Shown: positions 1 to 8,421, counted from the first letter of the stretch. The stretch is DNA of 64,000 nucleotides from Bog-473 sp963770645 (GCA_963770645.1 CAVYQL010000004.1:682001-746000), one strand, 5' to 3'. Translations and numbers: made by a program. Notes: generated from the letters alone by a model not told the origin.

Positions 1-645
1 CATCGCCCGATACCAGTTCAGGGCCGCAGACAATGCGCCCGGCTCGGCGAGCGCGGCGACGTACACACGGGCGTCGTGGTCGTCGAGACCGGTCTCCACG
101 AGCACCGTGGCGAGACCGCCGCCTGCCCCGTCGGCGCCCAGGAGCAGCCGCTCGGGCTCCTCGGGCGTGCGAAAGGAATCAGTCGCCTCGCCGCGGGCCG
201 CCTCGTCCGGGTCCCCAGCCAGCAGGGCCCGCTGGAGAGCCAGGGGGTGCGGTGTCGAGAGCACGGTGAGGGAACGCACGCGGCCCGGGTACCGGGCCGC
301 GGTGATCCAGCCGAGCATGCCACCCCAGTCGTGGCCGACGAGGTCGAAGGTCTCCATCTGCATGGAGTCGGCCAGTGCCAGGACGTCGCCGAGGAGGTGC
401 TCGGTGGCGTAGTCGGCGACATCGGGCGGCCTGGCGCCGCATGAGTACCCGCGCAGGTCCGGTGCAACGCCGCGATAGCCCGCCTGCCCGAGCGCCCACA
501 GCTCGTCGCGCCAGGCCCACGACGTCTGTGGGAAGCCGTGCAGGAGCAGGACCCGGCGACCCTCGTGCGGACCGCAGGCGCGCCCCGTGAACGTGAAGCC
601 GCCAGCCTCGATCTCGAGGCGGTCGATCGCCCCGATCGCGTCCAC
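1..645 (-). CDS. alpha/beta hydrolase, epoxide hydrolase/haloalkane dehalogenase-like (3' end beyond window)
   Basis: Predicted cytoplasmic alpha/beta-fold hydrolase; the C-terminal part is cut off by the left edge of the window. Reading from a GTG at 645, the oxyanion-hole motif HGFP is at residues 36-39 and the nucleophile elbow GHDWGG at 104-109. An Asp nucleophile (D106) in that elbow is typical of epoxide hydrolases, haloalkane dehalogenases and fluoroacetate dehalogenases, whereas esterases usually have Ser. The visible end (NWYRAM) also fits the epoxide-hydrolase cap region. The frame stays open to base 1. It starts 21 bases after the stop of the upstream unknown gene, so the two are probably cotranscribed. 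The substrate cannot be told because the acid and His of the triad lie outside the window. Confidence 0.85.
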   Translation of the reverse strand, partial: MDAIGAIDRLEIEAGGFTFTGRACGPHEGRRVLLLHGFPQTSWAWRDELWALGQAGYRGVAPDLRGYSCGARPPDVADYATEHLLGDVLALADSMQMETFDLVGHDWGGMLGWITAARYPGRVRSLTVLSTPHPLALQRALLAGDPDEAARGEATDSFRTPEEPERLLLGADGAGGGLATVLVETGLDDHDARVYVAALAEPGALSAALNWYRAM

Positions 646-666
646 GACTCCCGAGTGCGCGCTCGC

Positions 667-1167
667 CTAGGCGGCGGCGGCACCGCCCCGGCCCAACGCC
701 TCATCGGGGCTGAGGCTCAGGGTCTCATCAGGGATGGAGTCGACGAGCGCTCGCTGGGCCACGTAGTCGTGGGACACCGAGGAGAACAGCTCCCGACGGG
801 CGGCCCGTAGGTCGGCCGGCGCGCCAGCGTCGAGGAAACGCCACAGATTCAGTCCGAAGCGCACGTCGTAGATGCTCGGGGCACGTCCAAAGATGGCGGC
901 CCGCTTGGAGCCGACGAGGGCGGTCCCGAGTAGGACGTCCTCCGCCGACTCGCCCTCCCCGAGCTGGAGCTCGTGCTCGAAGCGCTTGGCCAAGCGGAGC
1001 GCGAAGCCCGAATCGGTCCCGGGAGTCCCGATGTCCCGCCCCCGGTTCACCGCGGGCAGGATGATCTCAGCAGGGCGCGACGTCGTCCACGCTCCGGGCA
1101 CGTCGAGATGCAGGGCAGGTCGCACCTGGTCCGCCTCGGCGATCGGCACGAATGTGGGCTGCGTCAT
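667..1167 (-). CDS. conserved hypothetical protein, 166 aa
   Basis: I do not recognise this family. The protein starts MTQPTFVPIAEADQVRPALH at an ATG (1165-1167). Longer readings to 1443 would add low-quality, Arg-rich sequence, so I prefer the ATG. It is soluble, acidic and rich in Leu and Arg, without a signal peptide, membrane segment or obvious catalytic motif. It ends in GRGGAAAA. It lies directly upstream of the alpha/beta hydrolase with 21 nt between stop and next start, which suggests an operon. It is divergent from the secreted GH76-like gene. The function is unknown; the protein-like composition and operon position support a real gene. Confidence 0.7.
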   Translation of the reverse strand: MTQPTFVPIAEADQVRPALHLDVPGAWTTSRPAEIILPAVNRGRDIGTPGTDSGFALRLAKRFEHELQLGEGESAEDVLLGTALVGSKRAAIFGRAPSIYDVRFGLNLWRFLDAGAPADLRAARRELFSSVSHDYVAQRALVDSIPDETLSLSPDEALGRGGAAAA

Positions 1168-1304
1168 GCGCGGGAGGTTAGCCGAGCGGCTGGGACAGGG
1201 CGGTAGGCAACGGAGCTCCGACACAAAAGTCACGAAGTCAAACAAAGTCCGAGTTACGTGCGACGCTAATGTCAGGTAGTCAACCCCGCTCATCAAAGGT
1301 GCCG

Positions 1305-2501
1305 ATGACCCGTTCCGCGCCGTCAAGCTCCTGCGTCGCTCAGCGCAGCCGGCTGCTCCGGGTCGGCTACCTGACGGGAGCGCTACTCGGGTGCCTTGTC
1401 GTGCTCGCTTCCTTCGCGCCGGCAGGTGCTGCTCAGATCTCACAATCCGCTGCCACCACAGACCAACAAGAGGCGGTCAGCACCTTCAAGGCACTGCAGC
1501 AGAATCTCTACCAGAGCAGTGCCGACCTCTACAGTGGGTCACCGACGAACACGTGCGGCACCTACTCGTGTCTGTGGCCATTCACGAACGCGACCGCGGG
1601 GACGGTCTTCCTCTACGGAACGCCCGATGGATCTCGCTACATGAAGAAGGTGGCGGCACGTCTTGTCGGACTCGGCGATTACGCCGACTCGACGGAGATA
1701 TCACCGTCGGGAATGCCCCAACCTCCGGCCTACCAGTCGGCGGTCGCGCCGCCACTCGGACCGGGCGGATCCACCTACTACGACGACAACGGCTGGGTGG
1801 GGCTCGATCTCATTCACGCCTATCGCCTGACCTCGAACTCCACCGACCTCGCTTTGGCGCAGGACGAATTCAGCTTTGCAATCTCTGGGTGGGATACGAG
1901 CACGACTGACGGTTGTCCTGGGGGAGTCTTCTGGGAAGACGTTGCCGGCAGCCAGCGCAACGCAACGGCCAACGGTGCGAACGCTGAGCTGGGGCTCGAG
2001 CTCAGCCGATTGACCGGGAACACGGCCGATCTCACGTGGGCGACGCGAATGTATCAATGGGTCGTCAGCTGCCTCGGCACGCCAAGCGGCCTCTACGACG
2101 ACCATGTCAACTCGGACGGCAGCGTCAACACCACGATCTGGAGCTACAACCAGGGCGTCATGGTGGGCGCGGGCGTGCTGCTGTACCACGCGACCGGGAA
2201 TGTCGCTTATTTGAGCCAAGCCGAACAGACGGCCACGGCTGCGGTCACGTATTTCGGCACGGGATCCGCGCTCGTCAACCAAGGACCCGCGTTCAACTCC
2301 ATCTACTTCCGCAACCTGTTCCTGCTCAACAAAATCGCACCCGATGCCGTCTACAGCGATGACGCTCAGACCTTTGCGTCATACATGTGGACACAGCGCC
2401 AGGTGGGCACCGGGCTCATCGACCCCCAGTACGGCGTGAATGGGACTGCCCCCATGATCGAGATCTACTCACTGCTGGCCGGTAGCCCACCCTCTCCTTG
2501 A
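1305..2501 (+). CDS. secreted glycoside hydrolase, GH76-like (alpha-1,6-mannanase fold)
   Basis: Predicted exported glycosidase of about 398 aa. The N-terminus has a basic segment followed by a hydrophobic core (VGYLTGALLGCLVVLASFAP) and an Ala-rich cleavage region, a standard Sec signal peptide. The mature part has GH76 hallmarks: YYDDNGWVGLDLI, with the Asp pair that is catalytic in this family, then GGVFWED, then WSYNQGVMVGAGVLLY. GH76 enzymes are (alpha/alpha)6-barrel endo-alpha-1,6-mannanases acting on mannans or lipomannan-like polymers; the substrate here is inference. I chose the ATG at 1305, preceded by AAAGGTG, over the in-frame ATG at 1269, because it gives a better ribosome site and a normal n-region. 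It appears monocistronic. Confidence 0.85.
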   Translation: MTRSAPSSSCVAQRSRLLRVGYLTGALLGCLVVLASFAPAGAAQISQSAATTDQQEAVSTFKALQQNLYQSSADLYSGSPTNTCGTYSCLWPFTNATAGTVFLYGTPDGSRYMKKVAARLVGLGDYADSTEISPSGMPQPPAYQSAVAPPLGPGGSTYYDDNGWVGLDLIHAYRLTSNSTDLALAQDEFSFAISGWDTSTTDGCPGGVFWEDVAGSQRNATANGANAELGLELSRLTGNTADLTWATRMYQWVVSCLGTPSGLYDDHVNSDGSVNTTIWSYNQGVMVGAGVLLYHATGNVAYLSQAEQTATAAVTYFGTGSALVNQGPAFNSIYFRNLFLLNKIAPDAVYSDDAQTFASYMWTQRQVGTGLIDPQYGVNGTAPMIEIYSLLAGSPPSP

Positions 2502-2578
2502 CAAGCGGGGGCGTGGGTCCCCCGAGCGATCCGTATCCCAGTCGTCGAGGCGCCCACCGCATCTGGTGCTTGGCGAAC

Positions 2579-4247
2579 TCAGGGCGAGCCGAGTGGCTCC
2601 TCACCGATCAGTCGCACGACCGGCAACGCGATGGACGACGGGTGCTCCGAGTCATGAAAGACCTCCTGATCCGCCGAGCGCAGGGTGGTGCCCGTCGCCA
2701 GCGGCTCGCCCGTCCCCGTGTTGCGGCAGAACAAGGGGTGTGCGCCGCTCGAGACCTGGAGCCGGATGCGGTGACCCGCTTTGAAGGTGTTGGCGGTCGG
2801 CCACATCTCGATCTCGAGCGCATGCGTGCCGTCGTCGTCGTCGGCGGCCCCGGAGCCGGGACGAAGCCGGACGATCCCGTCGCTCACGTTGTACGACTTT
2901 CCCTTCTCGTTGACGTCGCACAGCCGCACGACGAAGTCGGCGTGCTCGAGCGAAGAACGGACGTAGAGCGTCGCGGTCAGCCGGCCGATCACCGTGAGGT
3001 CCTCTCGAAGCACCGGGCTGGTGTAGGTGAGGACGTCGCGACGGTGCTCGCGGCGGCGCTGGTCCTTTCGACCCGACGTGCCCATGTTCAGCGTGGCGCC
3101 GCCGACTGCCGGTGTCGGATCGTGCGGGTTGTAGTGGTAACGGTCGGGCGCGCTCTCCCCCGGGGCGACCGTGGCGAGCGTGCCCCAGCGCCCGAGGTAC
3201 CAGCGCTGCGTCTCCCCCGCCGGCGGCCACATGGAGAATTCCTCCCAGGTACGCGAGCCCATGACGTAGAGGCGCACCGCGGCGCGGGGCTCGCGCCCGG
3301 GATGCTCGCCGAGGCGCTCCTCCCACCACGCCGGGCCGTCGCGCACCGTCTCGGCGAAGAGGCCCGGGCTCGTGTGGGTCCACGGCCCGATGGTGAGGCG
3401 CGCCTCGCGGCCGGCGCTCCGCAGCGCCTCGTAGTCGGCCACCTGGGCCGGCAGGAAGAGGTCGTACCAGCCACCGATGAGGCTGGCCGGTGGGACCCTG
3501 TCGAGGCGGCGCCCGAAGTTGACCGGGTCCCACCACGGATCGCCCGGCGTGCTGTGCTCGAGCCAGTCCTGGTACGCCGGCGCCGGTTCGCCGATGGCTG
3601 CGGTGTCGCAGTTGCCGAGGGGGAGCACGTCGCACGCGGCCGCCAACACCTTGCCCCCCGCCAGCGTGGTACGCAGCACCGTGCGCCAGTTCTGCTCCTG
3701 GTACTTGATCTGGTACAGCCAGGAGACCGCCATCTCGAGCGCGAACGAGCCGCCGGGGTAGACGATGGCGTCGCGGAATTTCTGACGCCGTCACTTGCAG
3801 CCCGAGCGCCCGCACGAAGTCGGGCGCGTCCTCGGCGATGGCCCACTGCGTCGCCCCCAGGTAGCTTGCGCCCCACATCACGAGGCGGCCGTCGAACCAC
3901 GGCTGGGACGCCACCCACGCCAGCGTGGCGTGCCCGTCGGCCTGCTCGTGGCGCAGCGGCTCCCACTCGCCCTCGGAGCCGAACGTGGCACGGCAGCTCT
4001 GGATCACGCTCTGGTACCCGCGCTCCGCATAGAGCCGTCCCAGCGGACCCATGACCCGCCGCCCGTACGGGGTGCGGATCAACACGGTCGGCCGGCTGCC
4101 CGGATCATCGGCCGGATACCAGCGGTCGGCGAGCAGCACGACCCCGTCGGGCATCTTGGCGGCCAGGTCGCGTTCGACCGCGACGTCGGTCGTCCGCGGC
4201 GGGGGAAGACGGACCAGCGATGCAGCGATGCGGCTCCACACGGTCAT
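2579..4247 (-). pseudogene. CocE/NonD-family X-Pro dipeptidyl-peptidase-like hydrolase, frameshifted
   Basis: Two overlapping reading frames together encode one protein of about 555 aa of the CocE/NonD (X-Pro dipeptidyl-peptidase, cocaine esterase) family. The 5' frame from the ATG at 4247 carries PDGVVLLADRWYP, TVLIRTPYGRR and the Ser nucleophile context MWGASYLGATQW, and reads correctly to LQVTASE. The correct continuation (FRDAIVYPGGSFALEMAVSW) is in the next frame and runs to 2579, with GGWYDLF, IGPWTH and the C-terminal jelly-roll domain. One surplus T in the TTT run at 3779-3781 accounts for the shift. This is either a real disruption or a homopolymer sequencing error. The intact family hydrolyses esters or amides of acyl or X-Pro substrates. 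Confidence 0.8.
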
Positions 4248-4341
4248 GTCCGGTCCCCCTGACTACCCCCTCGTTGGTACTGGCTCGTCCTGCGCCGGCG
4301 TCGGCTGGCCCGTCGGCGGCGGTGGGTGCCGCCGCTCCCGG

Positions 4342-6015
4342 TCAGGTCGCGTGCAGCAGCCCGAAGGCGATCGAATCGTAGAGGGCCTGCCAGCTCGCCT
4401 CAATGATGTTCTCGGACACCCCGATGGTCGTCCAGGTCCGCTCGCCGTCGGCGCTGTCGACTAGGACGCGGGTGACGGCGCCGGTGCCGCGACCCGTATC
4501 GAGGACGCGGACCCGGTAGTCGGTGAGGTGGATGTGGTCGAGGGCCGGGAACTTGGTCCCGATGGCGCCGCGCAGCGCGCCGTCGAGCGCGTTGACCGGT
4601 CCGTTGCCCTCGGCGGTGGCCACGATGCGGTCGCGCCCGACGTGGACCTTGACCGTCGCTTCAGTTGTGACACCTAGCGCGTCGAGGCCGTGCGGCGAGG
4701 CGTGATCGGTGATGACCCGGAACGACTCCACCGTGAAGAAGTCGGCCGCCCAACCGCTCGCTCGCCGCAGCAGGAGCTCGAGCGAGCCGTCGGCCACCTC
4801 GAAGTGGTAGCCCTCGTGCTCCAGGCGCTTGAGCTCGTCGAGGACACGACCGATCACCTCGCCGTCGAGCTCGAGCCCGAGCTCGTCCGCCTTCATGGCC
4901 AGGGTGGAACGGCCGGCCATCTCGGAGACGACGACGCGCGTGCCGTTGCCGACGAGGTTGGGCACGACGTGCTCGTAGAGGTCGGCGCTGCGAGCGACGG
5001 CACTGGCGTGGAGGCCACCCTTGTGGGCGAAGACCGAGTTGCCGACGTAGGGCTGCTGTGCGTTGGGCGCGATGTTCACCAGCTCCGCGATGTGGTGCGC
5101 CACCGGCGTCAGGCGCTCCAGGCGCTCGGCGGGGATCGTACGGATGTTCAGCTTCAGCGAGAGGTTGGGGATGGCGGCCGAGAGGTCGGTGTTGCCCGCC
5201 CGCTCGCCGTAGCCGTTGATGCAGCCCTGCACCTGGGTCACGCCCGCCTGCACGGCGACGAGCGAATTGGCCACGGCGCAGCCGGCGTCGTTGTGGCAGT
5301 GGATGCCGAGTTGGGTGCTCGTGCGCGCGCGTACGTCGGCTACGGCCTGGCCCACGTCGTCGGGCAGCGAGCCGCCGTTGGTGTCGCAGAGCACGAGCGC
5401 CTCGGCGCCCGCCTCCTCGGCGGCGGCCAGGACACGCAGGGCGAAGTCGGGGTTGCGGCGGTAGCCGTCGAAGAAGTGCTCCGCATCGAGGAAGACGCGC
5501 AGGTCGTGCTCGCGCAGGTAGCGCACCGAGTCGGCGACCATTGCCACCGCCTCGTCGAGGGAGGTGCGCAACGCCTCGGCAACGTGGCGGTCCCACGACT
5601 TGGCCACGATGCAGGCCACCGGTGCGCCGGCGTCAATGAGGTTGGCGAGCACGGTGTCGGTCTCGGGCTTGACCCCGGCCCGGCGGGTCGAACCGAAGGC
5701 GACGAGCGTCGCGGTTGCGAGGTCGAGCTCCTTCTTGGCCCGGGCAAAGAACTCGACGTCCTTGGGATTGGCCCCGGGCCAGCCGCCTTCGATGAAGGTG
5801 ACGCCGAGGAGATCGAGTTGCTCGGCCACGCGGAGCTTGTCGTCGACGGTGAGCGACAGCCCTTCCTGCTGGCTGCCGTCGCGCAGGATCGTGTCGAAGA
5901 TGTCGACTGCTTCGGGCAACTCGGGCACGTAGAAGTCGTGTGCATGGACGCTGTGACCATGCGCGTGCGCGTGAGTCGTGCCGTCGTGGGTGTGGGTCTC
6001 GCCCCTAGTCGACAT
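4342..6015 (-). CDS. cimA: (R)-citramalate synthase
   Basis: Condenses pyruvate with acetyl-CoA to citramalate, the first step of the threonine-independent route to isoleucine. The 557-aa protein has the HMGL/isopropylmalate-synthase TIM barrel starting at DTILRDGSQQEG (41-52), the metal-binding HxH in GIHCHNDAGCAVANS, and the C-terminal LeuA-type allosteric domain (TVKVHVGRDR, EGNGPVNALDGALR). FIEGGWPGANPKD and the GKGGLHASA-like HKGGLHASAVARS fit the CimA/NifV-type subfamily (TIGR00977). The start at 6015 overlaps the end of ilvE by 11 nt, implying translational coupling. The N-terminus is odd: eight histidines occur within residues 8-26. It is the third gene of leuB-ilvE-cimA, so it should be controlled by the Val/Ile leader upstream of leuB. 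Confidence 0.93.
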   Translation of the reverse strand: MSTRGETHTHDGTTHAHAHGHSVHAHDFYVPELPEAVDIFDTILRDGSQQEGLSLTVDDKLRVAEQLDLLGVTFIEGGWPGANPKDVEFFARAKKELDLATATLVAFGSTRRAGVKPETDTVLANLIDAGAPVACIVAKSWDRHVAEALRTSLDEAVAMVADSVRYLREHDLRVFLDAEHFFDGYRRNPDFALRVLAAAEEAGAEALVLCDTNGGSLPDDVGQAVADVRARTSTQLGIHCHNDAGCAVANSLVAVQAGVTQVQGCINGYGERAGNTDLSAAIPNLSLKLNIRTIPAERLERLTPVAHHIAELVNIAPNAQQPYVGNSVFAHKGGLHASAVARSADLYEHVVPNLVGNGTRVVVSEMAGRSTLAMKADELGLELDGEVIGRVLDELKRLEHEGYHFEVADGSLELLLRRASGWAADFFTVESFRVITDHASPHGLDALGVTTEATVKVHVGRDRIVATAEGNGPVNALDGALRGAIGTKFPALDHIHLTDYRVRVLDTGRGTGAVTRVLVDSADGERTWTTIGVSENIIEASWQALYDSIAFGLLHAT

Positions 6016-6934
6016 AGTCCAGCCATTCCTTGTACTGGTCCACCTCGCCGCGCACGGTTGCGAAGTATGTCTGCTGGATCTCCTTGGTGATCTTCCCCGG
6101 GCGTCCCGGGCCCACCGGGCGGTCGTCGACGGCACGGATCGGGACCACCTCGGCCGCGGTCCCGGTCAGGAACGCCTCGTCGGCCAGATACAGGTCGGTG
6201 CGGATGATGGGCTCGTGCTGCACCTCGTAGCCCAGGTCGCGGGCGATCGTAATGACAGAGTCCTGCGTGATGCCGTCGAGCGCGCCCGAGTCGGATGTCG
6301 GCGGCGTGATGAGCACGCCGTCGCGCACGATGAAGACGTTCTCACCGGTGCATTCGCTCACGTTGCCGTTCGGAGCGAGCAGGATGGCCTCGTCGTAGCC
6401 GGCTTTGAGCGCCTCGACCTTGGCCAGCGAGGAGTTGGCGTACATGCCTGTTCCCTTGGCAGCCGTCGGCACCGCGTTGGGATCGTGGCGCCGCCACGAG
6501 CTGATCTTCACCGTGACACCGTTGGCGACGCCCTCGTCGCCGAGGTAGGTCCCCCAGGGCCATGCGGCCACCGACACATTGACCGGGCAGGGCAGCGGGT
6601 TGAGGCCCATTTCGCCATAGCCGAGGTACACGAGCGGCCGCAGGTAGCAGCCGTCGGTCAGGCCGTTGACGCGCACGACCTGACGCGTGGCGTCCATGAT
6701 CTGCTCGACGGTGAACGGCACGTCGATGAGAAAGACCTTCGCCGACGCGAACAGCCGGCGAATGTGGTCGCTCAGCCGGAACACGGCGGGACCCCGGCTG
6801 GTGGGGTAGGCGCGGATGCCCTCGAAGACTCCGGAGCCGTAGTGCATCGTGTGCGTCAACACGTGCACCGTGGCCTTGTCCCAGTCGACGAGCTCGCCGT
6901 CCATCCAGATCTTCTCGGTCGGGGTGATGGGCAT
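6005..6934 (-). CDS. ilvE: branched-chain amino acid aminotransferase (class IV, PLP)
   Basis: PLP-dependent fold-type IV aminotransferase (309 aa) that makes the last transamination step to Leu, Ile and Val, with glutamate as donor. Visible landmarks are the N-terminal MDGELVDWDKATVHVLTH, HYGSGVFEGIRAY, the PLP lysine in PTAAKGTGMYANSSLAK (K160), the class IV signature through EAILLAPNGNVSECTGENVF, and LTGTAAEVVPI at the phosphate-binding loop. Length is normal for bacterial IlvE. It begins 5 nt after the leuB stop and overlaps cimA, so the three form one operon. Start ATG at 6934 gives the standard MPITPTEKIWMDGE N-terminus. Confidence 0.95.
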   Translation of the reverse strand: MPITPTEKIWMDGELVDWDKATVHVLTHTMHYGSGVFEGIRAYPTSRGPAVFRLSDHIRRLFASAKVFLIDVPFTVEQIMDATRQVVRVNGLTDGCYLRPLVYLGYGEMGLNPLPCPVNVSVAAWPWGTYLGDEGVANGVTVKISSWRRHDPNAVPTAAKGTGMYANSSLAKVEALKAGYDEAILLAPNGNVSECTGENVFIVRDGVLITPPTSDSGALDGITQDSVITIARDLGYEVQHEPIIRTDLYLADEAFLTGTAAEVVPIRAVDDRPVGPGRPGKITKEIQQTYFATVRGEVDQYKEWLDYVD

Positions 6935-6939
6935 GGCTG

Positions 6940-7995
6940 CTACAGCCTTTCTGCGATGGCGTCGCCCACGGCGGTCGTGGACAGCTCGGTGGACGAGGAC
7001 AGCGTTGACTGCGTTGACGACGATGACTGCCTTGACATGGAATCGGTCTGGGCGGCGAGGGCCTTGAGGATGCGTGCGGCGGCGTCCGCCTCGCCCAGGT
7101 GCTCCAGCATCAGGGCCGCCGAGTGGATGGCGGCGAGCGGGTTGGCGATCCCCTTGCCCGCAATGTCATGAGCAGCACCGTGGACCGGCTCGAAGAGCGA
7201 TGGACCGGTGCGGGCCGGGTTGAGGTTGGCTGACGCGGCGAAGCCAATTCCGCCGGTGACAGCGCCGGCCAGGTCGGTGAGGATGTCGCCGAAGAGGTTG
7301 TCGGTGACGATCACGTCGTAGCGCGTCGGCTGCTCGACCATGTAGATGCACGACGCGTCGACATGGTTGTAGTCCCATTCCACGTCAGGGTGCTCGGGCG
7401 CGACCTCTCTGACCGTGCGCTGCCACAGGTCGCCCGCGAACGTGAGCACATTGGTCTTGTGCACGAGGGTGAGCTTGCGCCGGCGGCGCTCCGCCAGCTC
7501 GAAGGCGAAGCGCACGCAGCGCTCGGCGCCCATGCGCGTGTTCACGGAGCCCTGTGTCGCCACCTCGTACGGCGTGCCCTTGCGCAGGAACCCGCCCTCG
7601 CCGGCGTAGGTACCCTCGGTGTTCTCCCGCACCACGGCGAAGTCAGCGCCCTGTGCGATGGACCCCGGGACACCGGTGAAGGGACGCAGGTTGATGTAGA
7701 GATCGAGCTCGAAGCGCAGGCGAAGCAGGAGCCCCCGCTCGAGAGTGCCGGGAGGAACGGTGGTGTCGCCGACGGGCGGCCCGACCGCACCCAGCAAGAT
7801 GGCGTCGAAGCCGCGGAGTTCTTCCAGCGTCTCGTCCGGCAGGACGGCTCCATCGCGCAGGTAGCGGGCGGCCCCGAGGTCGAAGTAGCTCGTGTCGAGG
7901 TCGACGCCGGCGGCAGCGACCACCTTGAGCGCCTCGGCGCAGACCTCCGGCCCGATGCCGTCCCCGCCGATCACGGCGACCCGATGCCTGCTCAC
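6940..7995 (-). CDS. leuB: 3-isopropylmalate dehydrogenase
   Basis: NAD-dependent oxidative decarboxylation of 3-isopropylmalate to 2-oxoisocaproate in leucine synthesis. In the CimA route the same enzyme class oxidises beta-methylmalate to 2-oxobutyrate, so its place beside cimA makes sense. I chose the GTG at 7995 (SRHRVAVIGGDGIGPEV follows), with GGAGAG about ten bases upstream; this gives 351 aa, the family norm. Motifs: substrate-binding arginines in RLRFELDLYINLRP, VVRENTEGTYAGEG, the catalytic Lys in LVHKTNVL, DNLFGDILTDL, and GPSLFEPVHGAAHDIAGKGIANP. A Ser/Thr-rich stretch (SRQSSSSTQSTLSSSTELST) near the C-terminus, before TTAVGDAIAERL, is unusual. First gene of leuB-ilvE-cimA, behind an attenuator. 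Confidence 0.94.
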   Translation of the reverse strand: MSRHRVAVIGGDGIGPEVCAEALKVVAAAGVDLDTSYFDLGAARYLRDGAVLPDETLEELRGFDAILLGAVGPPVGDTTVPPGTLERGLLLRLRFELDLYINLRPFTGVPGSIAQGADFAVVRENTEGTYAGEGGFLRKGTPYEVATQGSVNTRMGAERCVRFAFELAERRRRKLTLVHKTNVLTFAGDLWQRTVREVAPEHPDVEWDYNHVDASCIYMVEQPTRYDVIVTDNLFGDILTDLAGAVTGGIGFAASANLNPARTGPSLFEPVHGAAHDIAGKGIANPLAAIHSAALMLEHLGEADAAARILKALAAQTDSMSRQSSSSTQSTLSSSTELSTTAVGDAIAERL

Positions 7996-8103
7996 TGTCG
8001 TGCTCTCTCCTCTTGTTTGTTCTCTCTGCTTCCTGCCTGCCCGAACAGAATCCCAGAATCTCGAATCCGAACGGAATCTGGAGGCGAACCGGATCTGGAA
8101 TTG

Positions 8104-8129
8104 AAAAACCGTCCACAGTGTGGACGGTT
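8104..8129 (-). terminator. intrinsic terminator of the leuB leader (attenuator)
   Basis: On the minus strand a 9-bp perfect stem AACCGTCCA / TGGACGGTT with loop CACTG is followed directly by a run of T (bases 8108-8104). It sits between the leader-peptide stop (8157) and leuB (7995), so it would end transcription before the structural genes unless prevented. A second hairpin, AGGCGCGC / GCGCGCCT (8133-8140 with 8151-8158), lies just upstream and contains the leader stop codon. This arrangement is that of a ribosome-controlled attenuator. Confidence 0.8.
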
Positions 8130-8156
8130 CGAAGGCGCGCTGGGTGGTCGGCGCGC

Positions 8157-8195
8157 CTAGTGAATAATGCCTACAAAGTGCTCGGAACGACGCAT
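8157..8195 (-). CDS. leader peptide of leuB-ilvE-cimA (12 aa, Val/Ile codons)
   Basis: A 12-codon ORF, MRRSEHFVGIIH, followed by TAG. The control codons would be GTA, ATT, ATT (Val, Ile, Ile) near the end; there is no Leu codon. The stop codon lies inside the GGCGCGC/GCGCGCC hairpin, and an intrinsic terminator follows 27 nt later. A promoter-like pair ends only 9 nt before the ATG, so translation would begin at or near the 5' end of the mRNA. Too short for ordinary gene finding; the call rests on position, codon content and the matching layout at ilvB and leuA. Confidence 0.7.
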   Translation of the reverse strand: MRRSEHFVGIIH

Positions 8196-8204
8196 AACCA
8201 CGCC

Positions 8205-8234
8205 AGTCTCTCGCAGTTCGGCCCGCCCCGTCAA
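8205..8234 (-). promoter_or_regulatory. predicted promoter of the leuB leader
   Basis: On the minus strand TTGACG (8229-8234) and GAGACT (8205-8210) are separated by 18 nt. The -35 is near consensus; the -10 is poor but keeps the A and final T. The -10 ends 9 nt before the leader ATG, the same distance as at ilvB, which is the main reason to believe it. Divergent from greA, whose start is 187 nt away from this promoter. Confidence 0.5.
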
Positions 8235-8421
8235 CACACCGGCTGCACGGGCGGCGCCCCGATGGCACTCCGATGGCGCCGGGGGGAGAAGGAGGGCGAG
8301 CCCTGCAGGTTCGGCGGGGCCGACCCGAAGAGGTGCCTCTGCTGGCTCCGATTAGCCTGGTTGCCGCTGGGCGCCCCGTGCTCCGCACCGCCCGGAACGC
8401 CCCCCTCCCGGAGGACACGCT

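Noticed and set aside
2498..4054. Long plus-strand ORF of 518 aa
   Set aside because: It is antisense to the CocE-type hydrolase, Arg/Pro-rich and without any family motif; the minus-strand frames have all the conserved motifs.
4690..6090. Long plus-strand ORF of 466 aa
   Set aside because: Shadow of cimA; composition (Val/Gly/His/Arg-rich, no motif) is typical of the antisense of high-GC genes.
6849..7067. Plus-strand ORF of 72 aa between leuB and ilvE
   Set aside because: Antisense to the end of leuB and start of ilvE; no ribosome site, no conserved motif.
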